The notes beneath the pieces are model-generated. The model saw nothing but the letters and a program-made list of their open reading frames with translations. It was not told where the DNA came from and made no database searches. Made by a program: the position numbers and the translations under genes. A DNA stretch of 64,000 nt from Aureimonas flava (GTDB lineage: Bacteria > Pseudomonadota > Alphaproteobacteria > Rhizobiales > Rhizobiaceae), in the NCBI RefSeq assembly GCF_003583935.1, contig NZ_QYRN01000005.1, positions 124,001 to 188,000 of the forward strand, given 5' to 3'. Shown piece after piece: positions 1-9,291 of this stretch (position 1 is its first letter; every line of letters begins with the position of its first letter).

Positions 1-37
1 CGATGCCGCCTGAAATCTGGCGCGCTTATAGGGGCAA

Positions 38-65
38 GCGCCCCGGCCGTCAACGGTCGGGGCGC
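38..65 (-). terminator. Hairpin after the crotonase gene
   Basis: Two 13-base arms (38-50 and 53-65) pair almost perfectly, with one G-U wobble and a two-base loop, just downstream of the stop of the minus-strand crotonase gene. No clear U-run follows on the minus strand (TTGCCCC). It may be a weak terminator or an mRNA-end stabilising hairpin. The remaining bases of 1-73 hold nothing I recognise. Confidence 0.3.
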
Positions 66-73
66 GGGCACCG

Positions 74-847
74 TCAGCGATGGCGGAAGGTCGGCTTCCG
101 CTTCTCCACGAAGGCGGCCATGCCCTCGGCCTGATCCTCCAGCGAGAAGGCGGCGGCGAACAGGCGCCGCTCGGCGCGCAGACCCTCGGTGAGCGTCGTG
201 TCGAAGGCCCGGTTGACGGCTTCCTTGGCCATCATCGCGGCCGGCAGCGAGAAGCCGGCGATCGTCTCGGCCGCCTTCTGGGCCTCGGCCAGAAGCTCGG
301 CGTCGGGCACGACACGGGCCACGAGGCCCGACCGCTCGGCCTCGTCGGCGTCCATCATCCGTCCGGTGAGGCAGAGGTCCATGGTCTTGGCCTTGCCGAT
401 CGCGCGCGCCATGCGCTGCGTGCCGCCCATGCCGGGCAGGACGCCGAGCGTGATCTCGGGCTGGCCGAACTTGGCTGATTCGGCGGCGATGATGAAGTCG
501 CACATCATCGCGACCTCGCAGCCGCCGCCGAGCGCATAGCCGGCCACGGCCGCGATCATCGGCTTGCGGGCGCTCGCGAAGCGGTCCCAGCCGCTGGCGA
601 AGTCGCCCAGATAGGCCTGCGCGAAGTCGAAGGGCTGCATCTCCTTGATGTCAGCCCCGGCGGCGAAGGCGCGCTCGGAGCCCGTGAGCACCACGGCGCC
701 GATCTGCGTGTCGGCCGCGAAGGCGTCGGAGGCGTGGAGAAGCTCGGTCAGGACCTGCGTGTTCAGCGCGTTCAGCGCCTTCGGCCGATCCAGGGTCATC
801 CAGCCGACCCGGCCGCGACGCTCCACCTTGATGCTCGTGTAGTCCAT
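74..847 (-). CDS. Enoyl-CoA hydratase (crotonase family)
   Basis: 257 residues, the usual length for a single-domain bacterial crotonase, which hydrates trans-2-enoyl-CoA to L-3-hydroxyacyl-CoA in beta-oxidation. The oxyanion-hole segment FAAGADIKE lies near residue 61. Both catalytic glutamates of true hydratases are present: Glu111 in LGGGCE and Glu131 in FGQPE. The ATG at 847 is preceded by GGGAGG at good distance; the long upstream reading frame is antisense to the next gene and was not used. The neighbours (mutM, ubiE, ubiB, coaBC, dut) are the common rhizobial arrangement. The hydratase call is strong, but the natural chain length is not visible from sequence. Confidence 0.93.
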   Translation of the reverse strand: MDYTSIKVERRGRVGWMTLDRPKALNALNTQVLTELLHASDAFAADTQIGAVVLTGSERAFAAGADIKEMQPFDFAQAYLGDFASGWDRFASARKPMIAAVAGYALGGGCEVAMMCDFIIAAESAKFGQPEITLGVLPGMGGTQRMARAIGKAKTMDLCLTGRMMDADEAERSGLVARVVPDAELLAEAQKAAETIAGFSLPAAMMAKEAVNRAFDTTLTEGLRAERRLFAAAFSLEDQAEGMAAFVEKRKPTFRHR

Positions 848-906
848 TCCGATCCTCCCGTTGCCCGTCCGAAGGATAGGGGCGTGCGAGCGGTCCGCCA
901 AGCGGC

Positions 907-1245
907 TCAGGCCTCGCCGGCCTCGCGTTCGGCTTGCGGCAGCCCGGCGAACCAGTCGGCATAGGGCGTGTTCTTGGGCGCGAAGCGCGTCCAGTCCCGC
1001 GCGCCGTCCCGCCACCACACGGGGCCGCGCTCGCCGAGCGCGCGCTTGGCCGCGTCGACGTCGCGCCGCGCGGCCCGGCGCTCGTCGTCGCCCGCCGCAT
1101 CGCGCACCGCGCGGCGCGCGGTCATCAGCGCGCGAACGGCGGCCTCGCGCTCGGGCTCCGGCAGCGCCGGGTCGCAGCGGCGCCAGAGCCGGCCCCGGGC
1201 CACGAAGTAGCGCCCGTCGGGCGTTCGTGGATAGTTCACCGTCAC
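907..1245 (-). CDS. Conserved small hydrophilic protein, unknown function
   Basis: 112 residues, rich in Arg, Ala and Asp, with no membrane segment or signal peptide. It begins [11 protein letters not shown] and has a central Ala/Arg-rich helical stretch and a Trp-containing end (GPVWWRDGA, then KNTPYADWF). I recall similar unnamed proteins beside mutM in rhizobia, sometimes labelled Tol-related without clear ground. The start is GTG at 1243-1245, chosen because it forms a GTGA overlap with the mutM stop (1242-1244), so translation is probably coupled to mutM. A role with MutM in oxidised-DNA repair is guesswork from position only. Confidence 0.8.
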   Translation of the reverse strand: MTVNYPRTPDGRYFVARGRLWRRCDPALPEPEREAAVRALMTARRAVRDAAGDDERRAARRDVDAAKRALGERGPVWWRDGARDWTRFAPKNTPYADWFAGLPQAEREAGEA

Positions 1246-2141
1246 CGCTGGCACGACGCGCAGAAGAAGGTCGAGCGCCCCGACTGCACGATGCGCTGGA
1301 CGACGCCCCGGCAGCCCTCGTGGCGGCAGGGCTCGCCCTCGCGGTCGTAGACGCAGAACCGGTGCTGGAAGTAGCCGAGCGCGCCGTCCGCCTGGCGATA
1401 GTCGCGCAAGGTGGAGCCGCCGGCCTCGATCGCGTCGGCGATGGTCTCGCGGATGTGGATGGCCAGTTCCCCAAGCCGCTTGGTCGGTCGCCCGTCGGCG
1501 CGCACCAGCGTTCCGGCAAGGCGCCGGGGCGACAGGCGCGCCCGCCACAGAGCCTCGCACACGTAGATGTTGCCGAGGCCCGCGACGATCGTCTGGTCGA
1601 GGAGGGCGGCCTTCAGCGGCGCCGCCTTGCCCTGGAGGCGCGGCGCCAGCGCCTCGCCCGAGAGCCCGTTGCCGGTGGGCTCGATGCCGAGCGCGCGGAA
1701 ATGCGGATGCGTGTCGCGTTCGGCCGCCTCCACCAGGCTCATGTAGCCGAAGCGGCGCGGGTCGTTGAACACGATGCGCGCGCCGGGGGACGCGAGATGG
1801 AACAGCACGTGGTCGTGCAGCCGGTCCTCCGAGCGGGCGAGATGGAACGCCGCGCCGGCCACCGGCTCGCCGCCCCCCGCGCCGTCGACGCCCTCCACGC
1901 GGAACGAGCCGGACATGCCGAGATGCATGGCGAGCACGAGTTCGCCCTCGATCTCGGCCAGGAGATATTTCGCCCGGCGCCCGAGCGACAGGATCCGCCG
2001 TCCCTCGAGGCGCGCGGCGAAACGGTCGGGGAGGGGAAAGCGCAACGCCTCGCGCCGCATCTCGACGCGCGCGATCCGCGCGCCCTCCATCACGGGCGCC
2101 AGGCCGCGGCGCACGGTCTCCACCTCTGGCAATTCGGGCAT
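1242..2141 (-). CDS. mutM: Formamidopyrimidine-DNA glycosylase MutM (Fpg)
   Basis: 299 residues. A bifunctional glycosylase/AP-lyase that excises 8-oxoguanine and formamidopyrimidines. After Met removal the N-terminal Pro2 is the Schiff-base nucleophile and Glu3 the general acid (MPELPEVET); Lys58 matches the conserved beta-hairpin lysine. The last 40 residues carry the C4 zinc finger, ending CASCQR. The protein is some 25 residues longer than E. coli Fpg, mainly through a Gly/Ala-rich insert around residues 80-100 that is typical of rhizobial copies. It is divergent from ubiE and its stop overlaps the start of the small downstream gene. Confidence 0.97.
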   Translation of the reverse strand: MPELPEVETVRRGLAPVMEGARIARVEMRREALRFPLPDRFAARLEGRRILSLGRRAKYLLAEIEGELVLAMHLGMSGSFRVEGVDGAGGGEPVAGAAFHLARSEDRLHDHVLFHLASPGARIVFNDPRRFGYMSLVEAAERDTHPHFRALGIEPTGNGLSGEALAPRLQGKAAPLKAALLDQTIVAGLGNIYVCEALWRARLSPRRLAGTLVRADGRPTKRLGELAIHIRETIADAIEAGGSTLRDYRQADGALGYFQHRFCVYDREGEPCRHEGCRGVVQRIVQSGRSTFFCASCQR

Positions 2142-2283
2142 CGCTGCTTATCATCTCCGGCACGGGCGCGCCGTCCGCTCGCGGGGCGCGGCCCTAGACA
2201 TGGCGTGCCCGCGCCCGTTCCGCTATGGGTCGCCCGCATGGGCCGCGCCGGTCGCGGTCCCGAAGCTTGAAAGGTCGATGAGC

Positions 2284-3063
2284 ATGTCTCGAACCCGCGT
2301 CGGCGCAACGGAGGGCATGGAAACCTCCTATGGATTCGAGACGGTCTCGGGCCGCGAGGAGAAGCAGGCCCGCGTCAACGAGGTGTTCCACCGCGTCGCC
2401 TCGAACTACGACCTGATGAACGACCTGATGTCCGGCGGCATGCACCGGCTCTGGAAGGACGCCATGGTGCAGTGGCTCGCGCCCTCGCGCCGGCCCGGCT
2501 GGCGGTTCCTCGACGTCGCGGGCGGCACGGGAGACGTGGCGTTCCGCATCGTGGAGGCCTCGCGCCGCGCGGCGGGGGGCACCGTGCTCGACATCAACGC
2601 CTCGATGCTGGCCGTGGGCGCCGAACGGGCCGAGAAGCGCGGCCTGTCGGCCAACCTCGATTTCGTGGAAGGCAATGCCGAGGATCTGAAGCTGCCGGAC
2701 GACGGCTTCGACGCCTATACGATCGCCTTCGGCATCCGCAACGTGCCGCGCATCGACCTCGCCCTGGCCGAGGCGTATCGCGTGCTGAAGCCCGGCGGCC
2801 GCTTCCTGTGTCTGGAGTTTTCGGAGGTCGAGCTGCCGGTCCTCGACAGGATCTACGATCTCTGGAGCTTCAAGGCGATCCCGGCCATCGGCGGGGCGGT
2901 GGCCCGGGACCGCGAATCCTACGAATATCTGGTGGAATCGATCCGCCGCTTCCCCAACCAGGCGAATTTCGAGACCGCGATCCGGCGCGCCGGCTTCGAG
3001 CGCGTGACCCACCGGAACCTCACCGGCGGCATCGCGGCCATTCATTCGGGCTGGAAGCTCTAG
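2284..3063 (+). CDS. ubiE: Ubiquinone/menaquinone C-methyltransferase UbiE
   Basis: 259 residues. The SAM-dependent C-methyltransferase of ubiquinone synthesis. It shows the family start ([20 protein letters not shown] near residues 31-50), SAM motif LDVAGGTGD at 76-84, AFGIRN, and the C-terminal [15 protein letters not shown] 2284 is chosen over ATG 2278 because AAAGG at 2270-2274 lies 9 bases upstream of it but only 3 from the other. A leader ending GMETSYGFE is usual in rhizobial copies. ubiB follows two bases after the stop, forming a ubiquinone-synthesis operon. Confidence 0.96.
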   Translation: MSRTRVGATEGMETSYGFETVSGREEKQARVNEVFHRVASNYDLMNDLMSGGMHRLWKDAMVQWLAPSRRPGWRFLDVAGGTGDVAFRIVEASRRAAGGTVLDINASMLAVGAERAEKRGLSANLDFVEGNAEDLKLPDDGFDAYTIAFGIRNVPRIDLALAEAYRVLKPGGRFLCLEFSEVELPVLDRIYDLWSFKAIPAIGGAVARDRESYEYLVESIRRFPNQANFETAIRRAGFERVTHRNLTGGIAAIHSGWKL

Positions 3064-3065
3064 GC

Positions 3066-4652
3066 TTGAGCAACCCCATCACCGGAACGATCGCCCTGGT
3101 GCGGGCGGTCTACATCCTGGCGCGAGAGGGCGTGGTCTCGGCGCTGCCCGCCGAGGGCCTGCCGCCGATGGCCAGCCTCGCCCATCGCCTCGCCGGTCTG
3201 ATGGCGCGGCGCTCGGCCCGGCGCCGCGCGCGCTCCGAGCGCCTGAGCCACGCGCTGAACCGGCTCGGTCCGTCCTACGTCAAGCTCGGCCAGTTCCTCG
3301 CCACGCGCCCGGACATCGTGGGGACCGAGATCGCGCTGGAGCTCAGCCAGCTCCAGGACAAGGTGCCGCCGTTCCCGCGCGAGCAGGCGATCCGCGACAT
3401 CGAGGTGACGCTCGGCCGTCGGATCGACGACCTGTTCGTGGAGTTCGGCGAGGTGGTGGGCGCCGCCTCGATCGCGCAGGTGCACAAGGCCCGCGTGCTG
3501 ACCCGCGACGGGGAGCTGCGCGACGTCGCGGTCAAGGTGATCCGGCCGGGCGTGCGCGTCCGCTTCCGGCGCGAGCTGGAGGCCTTCGCCTTCATCGCGC
3601 GCGTTCTGGAGACGCTGGTGCGCTCCTCGCGGCGCCTCCGGCCCGTGGCCGTGGTGGAGACGCTGGCCCAGTCCACGCGCATCGAGATGGACCTGCGCCT
3701 CGAGGCGGCGGCGTCGTCCGAGATGTCCGACAACGTGGCCGAGGACCCGTTCTTCCGCGTGCCCGGCATCGACTGGGAGCGCACGGGCCGCGACGTGCTC
3801 ACGATGGAGTGGATCGACGGCATCAAGATGAACGATGTGGCGGCCGTGCGGGCGGCGGGCCACGACCTGCCGCGTCTCGGCGTCAACCTCGTCCAGTCCT
3901 TCCTGCGCCATTCGATGCGCGACGGCTTCTTCCATGCCGACATGCACCCAGGCAACCTGTTCGTGGTGCCGGACGGCACGATCGTCGCCGTGGACCTCGG
4001 CATCGTCGGCCGCCTGACGGCCGATTCGCGCCGCTTCCTCGCCGAGATCCTCTACGGCTTCATCCGGCGCGACTACCGGCGCGTCGCCGAGGTGCATTTC
4101 GAGGCCGGCTACGTGCCGCGCACGCAGGACGTCCTGTCCTTCGCGCAGGCGCTGCGGGCGATCGGCGAGCCGATCCACGGCCAGCCGGCCGAGACCATCT
4201 CCATGGCGCACCTGCTGACCCTCCTGTTCGAGGTCACGGAACTCTTCGACATGCAGGCGCGGCCCGAACTCGTGCTTCTGCAGAAGACCATGGTCGTGGT
4301 GGAGGGCGTCGCGCGCGCCTACGACCCGCGCTTCAACATGTGGGAGGCGGCCGAGCCGGTGGTGACCGACTACATCGTCTCCGAACTCGGGCCCGCCGCC
4401 AAGCTGCGGGACGCCAAGAAGGGGCTCGAGGCGATCGGCCGCGTCATCCACCGCTTCCCCGATTTCGCCGCGGGCCTCGAGGTCTTCGCCAACAACATGC
4501 CGGACCTGATCGAGAACGGCATCCACATCAACGACGACGACCTGATGGAGCTGGCCAAGGAGTCGCGCACCGCGCTGATCGTGAGCCACGTCGCCCAGGT
4601 GGCCTCCGCCCTCGCGCTGGTGGTGATCGCCTGGCACCTGACGTTCGGCTAG
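3066..4652 (+). CDS. ubiB: UbiB, ABC1-type atypical kinase for ubiquinone synthesis
   Basis: 528 residues. UbiB is an atypical protein-kinase-like ATPase needed for aerobic ubiquinone synthesis; annotations naming it 2-polyprenylphenol 6-hydroxylase are historical. Visible signatures are the KxGQ motif (Lys73-Gln76 in YVKLGQ), the Ala-rich nucleotide loop GAASIAQVHKA, the lysine strand VAVKVIRPG, the catalytic loop HADMHPGN and the metal-binding VDLG in place of DFG. The last 25 residues form a hydrophobic membrane anchor. The start is TTG at 3066, two bases after the ubiE stop; it gives the normal family length and no other start fits. Confidence 0.94.
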   Translation: MSNPITGTIALVRAVYILAREGVVSALPAEGLPPMASLAHRLAGLMARRSARRRARSERLSHALNRLGPSYVKLGQFLATRPDIVGTEIALELSQLQDKVPPFPREQAIRDIEVTLGRRIDDLFVEFGEVVGAASIAQVHKARVLTRDGELRDVAVKVIRPGVRVRFRRELEAFAFIARVLETLVRSSRRLRPVAVVETLAQSTRIEMDLRLEAAASSEMSDNVAEDPFFRVPGIDWERTGRDVLTMEWIDGIKMNDVAAVRAAGHDLPRLGVNLVQSFLRHSMRDGFFHADMHPGNLFVVPDGTIVAVDLGIVGRLTADSRRFLAEILYGFIRRDYRRVAEVHFEAGYVPRTQDVLSFAQALRAIGEPIHGQPAETISMAHLLTLLFEVTELFDMQARPELVLLQKTMVVVEGVARAYDPRFNMWEAAEPVVTDYIVSELGPAAKLRDAKKGLEAIGRVIHRFPDFAAGLEVFANNMPDLIENGIHINDDDLMELAKESRTALIVSHVAQVASALALVVIAWHLTFG

Positions 4653-4722
4653 GGTGTCGGGACGGCGCCGGGCCCTCGACCTCGGCACGCCCACCACCCC
4701 GGTCCGCCCTCGCGAGCACGCC

Positions 4723-5934
4723 ATGAGCCTCTTCGACAAGCGCATCCTCCTGATCGTCGGCGGCGGGATCGCGGCCTACAAGTGCCTCGACCTCGTGCGC
4801 CGCCTGCGCGAGCGGGGAGCGAAGGTCACGCCGGTGATGACCCGGTCCGCGGCCGAGTTCGTCACGCCGCTCTCGATCGGGGCGCTCGCCGGCACCAAGG
4901 TCTACGGCGAGCTCTTCGACCGGGACGACGAAGAGGACGTCGGGCATATCCGCCTCGCGCGCGGGGCCGACCTCGTGATCGTGGCGCCCGCCAGCGCCGC
5001 GCGCATGGGGCGGATGGCGGCCGGGATCGGCGACGATCTCGCCGGTGCCGTCCTGCTGGCGACCCGCGCTCCGGTGCTGCTGGCGCCCGCCATGAACCCC
5101 GCGATGTGGACGCACCCCGCAACGCGCCGGAACGTCGAGACGCTGGCCCGCGACGGCATCCGCTTCGTCGGGCCGAACCGGGGCGAGATGGCCGAGAGCG
5201 GCGAGGCGGGCGAGGGGCGCATGGCCGAGCCGCTGGAGATCGCCGCCGCCGCCGAGGCCGTCCTCGGCGAGGCGCGGGGGCCGCTCGCCGGCCGGCACGT
5301 GCTCGTCACCTCCGGCCCGACGCACGAGCCCATCGATCCCGTGCGCTATATCGCCAACCGCTCGTCCGGCCGCCAGGGCCACGCGATCGCCGCCAGCCTC
5401 GCTCGGCTGGGCGCGCGGGTGACGCTGGTGTCCGGGCCGGTCGCGCTGCCCGATCCCCCCGGCGTCTCGACCGTGCATGTCGAGACGGGGCGCGAGATGC
5501 TCGGGGCGGTGGAGGCGGCGCTGCCGGCCGATGCCGCCGTGTTCGTGGCCGCCGTCGCCGACTGGCGCACGCAGGACGACGCCGCCCACAAGATCAAGAA
5601 GACGGGGGACGCGCCTCCGGCGCTCCGTCTCGTGGAGAACCCCGACATCCTGCGCACCGTGGGCACCGGGCCGCGCCGTCCGGCCTTGGTGGTCGGCTTC
5701 GCCGCGGAGACGCGCGATCTCCTGGAGAACGCGGCCGCCAAGCTGGCCCGCAAGGGCGCCGACCTGATCGTCGCCAACGACGTGTCGGGCGAGGTGATGG
5801 GCGGCGAGGCCAACACGGTGCACCTCGTCTCGCGCTCGGGCGTCGAGGCGTGGCCGACCCTGTCCAAGACCGAGGTCGCCGAACGCTTGGCGCTGGACAT
5901 CGCGCGCCGATTGGGGCCAAGCGGCGGGGCATGA
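4723..5934 (+). CDS. coaBC: Bifunctional CoaBC (phosphopantothenoylcysteine synthetase/decarboxylase)
   Basis: 403 residues. Catalyses two successive steps of coenzyme A synthesis. The N-terminal FMN decarboxylase half (CoaC) has His75 in HIRLAR and Asn125 in PAMNPAMW. The C-terminal ligase half (CoaB) has [21 protein letters not shown] and the KIKK motif. The substrate-clamp cysteine of E. coli Dfp (Cys158) appears to be Ser here ([11 protein letters not shown]), a variant I believe is common in rhizobia. ATG 4723 gives the standard start; upstream in-frame codons have no ribosome site. The stop overlaps the dut start as ATGA. Confidence 0.96.
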   Translation: MSLFDKRILLIVGGGIAAYKCLDLVRRLRERGAKVTPVMTRSAAEFVTPLSIGALAGTKVYGELFDRDDEEDVGHIRLARGADLVIVAPASAARMGRMAAGIGDDLAGAVLLATRAPVLLAPAMNPAMWTHPATRRNVETLARDGIRFVGPNRGEMAESGEAGEGRMAEPLEIAAAAEAVLGEARGPLAGRHVLVTSGPTHEPIDPVRYIANRSSGRQGHAIAASLARLGARVTLVSGPVALPDPPGVSTVHVETGREMLGAVEAALPADAAVFVAAVADWRTQDDAAHKIKKTGDAPPALRLVENPDILRTVGTGPRRPALVVGFAAETRDLLENAAAKLARKGADLIVANDVSGEVMGGEANTVHLVSRSGVEAWPTLSKTEVAERLALDIARRLGPSGGA

Positions 5935-6383
5935 GCGCGCTTCCTCGAATCGGCATCCGCCGCCTGCCCCACGCGGAGGGGCTCGACCTTCCCGCCTACC
6001 AGTCGGCGGGCGCCGCGGGCGCGGACATCCGCGCCGCCGTCCACGAGCCGCTGGTGCTGGCGCCCCTGGCCCGCGCCCTGGTGCCGACGGGCCTGGTGAT
6101 GGACATTCCCGAGGGCTGGGAGGTGCAGGTTCGCCCGCGCTCCGGCCTCGCGGCGCGCCACGGCGTCACCGTGCTCAACAGCCCGGGGACGGTGGACAGC
6201 GACTACCGGGGCGAGGTCATGGCGATCCTTGTCAATTTCGGCTCGGAGCCCTTCACCGTCGCGCGCGGCGAGCGCATCGCCCAGATCGTGGTCGCGCCGG
6301 TCTCGCAGGCCCTGTTCCAGGCGGTGGACGAGGTCTCCGCCTCCGAGCGCGGCGCGGGCGGCTTCGGATCGACGGGGCGGTGA
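5931..6383 (+). CDS. dut: dUTP diphosphatase
   Basis: 150 residues, the trimeric dUTPase length. Hydrolyses dUTP to dUMP, keeping uracil out of DNA and supplying thymidylate synthesis. All motifs are seen: [11 protein letters not shown] (I), RPRSGLA (II), [13 protein letters not shown] (III, with the catalytic Asp), RGERIAQIV (IV) and the glycine-rich C-terminal lid [12 protein letters not shown] (V). The ATG overlaps the coaBC stop by four bases, so the two genes are probably translationally coupled. Confidence 0.97.
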   Translation: MSALPRIGIRRLPHAEGLDLPAYQSAGAAGADIRAAVHEPLVLAPLARALVPTGLVMDIPEGWEVQVRPRSGLAARHGVTVLNSPGTVDSDYRGEVMAILVNFGSEPFTVARGERIAQIVVAPVSQALFQAVDEVSASERGAGGFGSTGR

Positions 6384-6387
6384 GGCG

Positions 6388-7005
6388 ATGACGCTGGCGG
6401 GGTTCGTCGCCTATGCCCTGGCGCTCGGCATCGCGGCGGCCGTGCCCGGCCCCGGCGTCGTCGCCCTGGTCGCGCGCGCGCTCGGGGCCGGCTTCCGGCA
6501 CGGCATGGCCTTCGCCGGTGGGCTCGTCCTCGGCGACCTCACCTATCTGACGGCCGCCGTGTTCGGCCTGTCCCTGGTCGCCGACATGATGGGCAGCCTG
6601 TTCGTGCTGGTGCGCTACGGCGGCGCGGCCTACCTCGCGTGGCTCGCCTGGCGCCTCTGGCGGGCGGCGGGCGATCCGAAGCGGGTCGCGGCCCTCACGG
6701 GGGAGCGCGCGTCGCGCAGCTTCTGGGCGGGGCTGGTGGTCACGCTCGGAAACCCGAAGACGATCGTGTTCTACATGGCGCTGGTGCCGACGCTGGTGGA
6801 CCTGCGCCATGTGACGATGGGCGACTACTTGGTTCTCGTCGCCCTCACGACGGCGGTCCTCGCGCTAGTGATGACGCCCTACGCGGCGCTGGCGGCCCGC
6901 GCCCGCGGCTTCCTGCAACGGCCTGCCATCTTGGCGCGCCTGAACCGGTCGGCCGCGCTGTTCCTGGCCGGGGCGGCGATGTGGACGGTGGTCCGGCGGC
7001 CCTGA
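6388..7005 (+). CDS. LysE/RhtB-family amino acid exporter
   Basis: 205 residues with about six hydrophobic segments, typical of the LysE/RhtB efflux family. Family marks are PGPGVVALVARALG near residue 18, the glycine-rich helix GMAFAGGLVLGD, and NPKTIVFYMALVP near residue 127. These proteins export amino acids such as homoserine, threonine or lysine; the substrate here cannot be told. It starts four bases after the dut stop, so it is cotranscribed. It converges with the diguanylate cyclase gene with only four bases between the stops. Confidence 0.88.
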   Translation: MTLAGFVAYALALGIAAAVPGPGVVALVARALGAGFRHGMAFAGGLVLGDLTYLTAAVFGLSLVADMMGSLFVLVRYGGAAYLAWLAWRLWRAAGDPKRVAALTGERASRSFWAGLVVTLGNPKTIVFYMALVPTLVDLRHVTMGDYLVLVALTTAVLALVMTPYAALAARARGFLQRPAILARLNRSAALFLAGAAMWTVVRRP

Positions 7006-7009
7006 CGGT

Positions 7010-7849
7010 TCAGCGGCCGGCGATGCGGCGTGGATCCCTGGCCTCGTGCGGGCGGCGATCGGCGGGGGCGGCCTCGATCAGCGGGCCGCGTCCGAGCCCG
7101 CCGAGGCGCGTCAGCTCCACCCGGTTCCGGCCGCTTCGCTTGGCCTGGTAGAGGTTGGCGTCGGCCATCTTGTAGAGCGCCTGGAAGGCCACCGGCCCCC
7201 GGAACGCGATGCCGCCGGCCGAGATGCTCAGGCGCGTCCGCCGGTCGGCCGGACCCACCTCCAGGCGCTCGATCGCCATGCGCAGGCGCTCGGCGACGAT
7301 CCGTGCCTCCTCGAGCCCCGCGTCCTTCAGGAGGATCGCGAACTCCTCGCCGCCGAGCCGCCCGACCAGATCGTGCTGGCGCACGGAACGGCGCAGGGTG
7401 GCGGCGATGGCGGTCAGCGCCTCGTCGCCGACATGGTGGCCCAGCCGGTCGTTGATCTTCTTGAAGTGGTCGGCGTCGAGGATCAGCAGCGTGTAGTGCA
7501 CCACGTCGCGCGTGCGGCGGCGCATTCCGGCGCCGATCTCGGCTTCGGCGGCCCGCTTGAAGGTGGTGCGGTTGAGCACCTGCGTCAGGCCGTCTCGCGT
7601 CGCCACGTGGTGCAGCCGCTCGTTCTGGCGGCGCAGCCGCGAGATGCGCAGCGCGGCGTAGACCTGCAGCGGAAGCGCGCAGCCGAACAGGGCAAGGAGG
7701 CAGAACAGAAGCGTCGAGCGCGTGGCGGGCAGGGCGAAACCGTCGAACGTGTAGAAGGCCGCGATCACCATCACCGCCCCCATGGTGAGGGTGAGCCCGA
7801 GAAGCTCGAGGGAGAAGCGCACGAGGTCGTCGATCAGGGTCTGTCGCAT
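7010..7849 (-). CDS. Membrane diguanylate cyclase (GGDEF)
   Basis: 279 residues. Two transmembrane helices (about 14-34 and 45-68) lead through a short coil into a GGDEF domain (about 85-245). The active-site loop is GGEEF (166-170), a catalytically competent variant, and RQHD at 157-160 lies exactly five residues before it, matching the product-inhibition I-site. It should therefore make cyclic di-GMP with feedback control. No periplasmic sensor domain is visible. The Met at 7849 is preferred; the longer upstream frame is Arg/Pro-rich and has no ribosome site. Confidence 0.9.
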   Translation of the reverse strand: MRQTLIDDLVRFSLELLGLTLTMGAVMVIAAFYTFDGFALPATRSTLLFCLLALFGCALPLQVYAALRISRLRRQNERLHHVATRDGLTQVLNRTTFKRAAEAEIGAGMRRRTRDVVHYTLLILDADHFKKINDRLGHHVGDEALTAIAATLRRSVRQHDLVGRLGGEEFAILLKDAGLEEARIVAERLRMAIERLEVGPADRRTRLSISAGGIAFRGPVAFQALYKMADANLYQAKRSGRNRVELTRLGGLGRGPLIEAAPADRRPHEARDPRRIAGR

Positions 7850-8127
7850 GGGATCCGAAGCCGGAGGACTCGGAGCCCAGAATGCCGCCGACGTCTTGCC
7901 TCCGCCTGAAGCCTTTCGGTCGGATTCGATCGACCCTTTGCGCACCGCGACGTCCGCCCGCCGAAGATCATTCCTCGACGCGGGGCCCCAGGGGCACAAT
8001 ATTGCCGCGAAGGCCCGCGCGCGCCGGGTCGCGATGCTGGGGCTCCGGCCCGGTTCGCCCTATCATCTGCCCACAGGGCGCGACGGCGCGGCACAAACGG
8101 CAAACGGGAAGAGGAGGCGCGAGATCC

Positions 8128-9156
8128 ATGGACAATCCCGCCAACGAGACGAACGCGCGCACCCACGGCCGGGGGCGGATCTACGATTCGATCCTCGACA
8201 CGATCGGCGACACGCCGCTGGTGCGCCTGGACAAGCTGGCGCGCGAGAAGGGCGTGAAGGCCCATCTGGTCGCCAAGCTCGAGTTCTTCAATCCGATCGC
8301 CTCGGTGAAGGACCGGATCGGCGTCGCGATGCTGGAATCGCTGGAGGCCGCCGGCACGATCCAGCCGGGACGCAACACGCTGATCGAGCCGACGTCGGGC
8401 AACACGGGCATCGCTCTGGCCTTCGCGGCCGCCGCCAAGGGCTATCAGCTCATCCTCACCATGCCCGACACCATGTCGGTGGAACGGCGCAAGATGCTGC
8501 GCCTTCTCGGTGCCGAACTGGTGCTGACGGAAGGGGCCCGCGGCATGAAGGGCGCCATCGCCAAGGCCGAGGAGCTGCGAGCCGAAATCCCGAACGCGGT
8601 GATCCCGCAGCAGTTCGAGAACCCGGCGAACCCGCAGATCCACCGCGTGACCACCGCCGAGGAGATCTGGAACGACACGAGCGGCGGCGTCGACATCCTC
8701 GTTTCCGGCATCGGCACCGGCGGCACGATCACCGGCACCGGACAGGTGCTGAAGAGCCGCAAGCCCGGCGTTCAGGTGATCGCCGTGGAGCCGGAGGCCT
8801 CGCCCGTCCTGTCGGGCGGATCGCCGGGGCCGCACAAGATCCAGGGCATCGGCGCGGGCTTCGCCCCGCCCATCCTCGACCGCGACATCTACGACGAGGT
8901 CGTGACCGTCTCCAACGAGGAGAGCTTCGACACCGCGCGTCTCGTGGCGCGCCTCGAGGGCGTGCCGGTCGGCATCTCGTCCGGCGCCGCCCTGAGCGCC
9001 GCGATCAAGGTCGGCCAGCGCGAGGAGAACGCCGGCAAGACCATCGTGGTCATCATCCCGTCCTTTGCCGAGCGCTACCTGTCGACCGCGCTGTTCGAGG
9101 GGCTGGTGGACGAAGCCGAACCCAAGGAGCAGCCGCGCGGCGCGCCCTCGATCTGA
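8128..9156 (+). CDS. cysK: Cysteine synthase A (O-acetylserine sulfhydrylase)
   Basis: 342 residues. PLP enzyme that makes cysteine from O-acetylserine and sulfide. The PLP lysine is Lys61 in [11 protein letters not shown]; the substrate loop PTSGNTG and phosphate loop [12 protein letters not shown] are intact. Ile-Gly-Asp-Thr-Pro near residue 26 opens the fold. GAGGAGG at 8111-8117 supports ATG 8128. There is a leader of about 15 residues before the usual start, as in other alphaproteobacterial copies. The gene stands alone and ends in a strong terminator. Confidence 0.95.
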   Translation: MDNPANETNARTHGRGRIYDSILDTIGDTPLVRLDKLAREKGVKAHLVAKLEFFNPIASVKDRIGVAMLESLEAAGTIQPGRNTLIEPTSGNTGIALAFAAAAKGYQLILTMPDTMSVERRKMLRLLGAELVLTEGARGMKGAIAKAEELRAEIPNAVIPQQFENPANPQIHRVTTAEEIWNDTSGGVDILVSGIGTGGTITGTGQVLKSRKPGVQVIAVEPEASPVLSGGSPGPHKIQGIGAGFAPPILDRDIYDEVVTVSNEESFDTARLVARLEGVPVGISSGAALSAAIKVGQREENAGKTIVVIIPSFAERYLSTALFEGLVDEAEPKEQPRGAPSI

Positions 9157-9181
9157 GGCCGCGCGCAACGTTCGAGGGAGG

Positions 9182-9209
9182 GGGCCGCCGCGAGCGGCCC
9201 TTTTCTTTT
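9182..9209 (+). terminator. Rho-independent terminator after cysK
   Basis: A seven-base-pair stem GGGCCGC/GCGGCCC (9182-9188 with 9194-9200) with a five-base loop is followed by TTTTCTTTT at 9201-9209. Confidence 0.85.
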
Positions 9210-9291
9210 GAGCCCGGTGACCCTTGTAAGGGGTGCGCCGCGGGAGGGCGGCGCTTCGCCCGATGACCTCAGCCGGACCCGGACCGATCGC

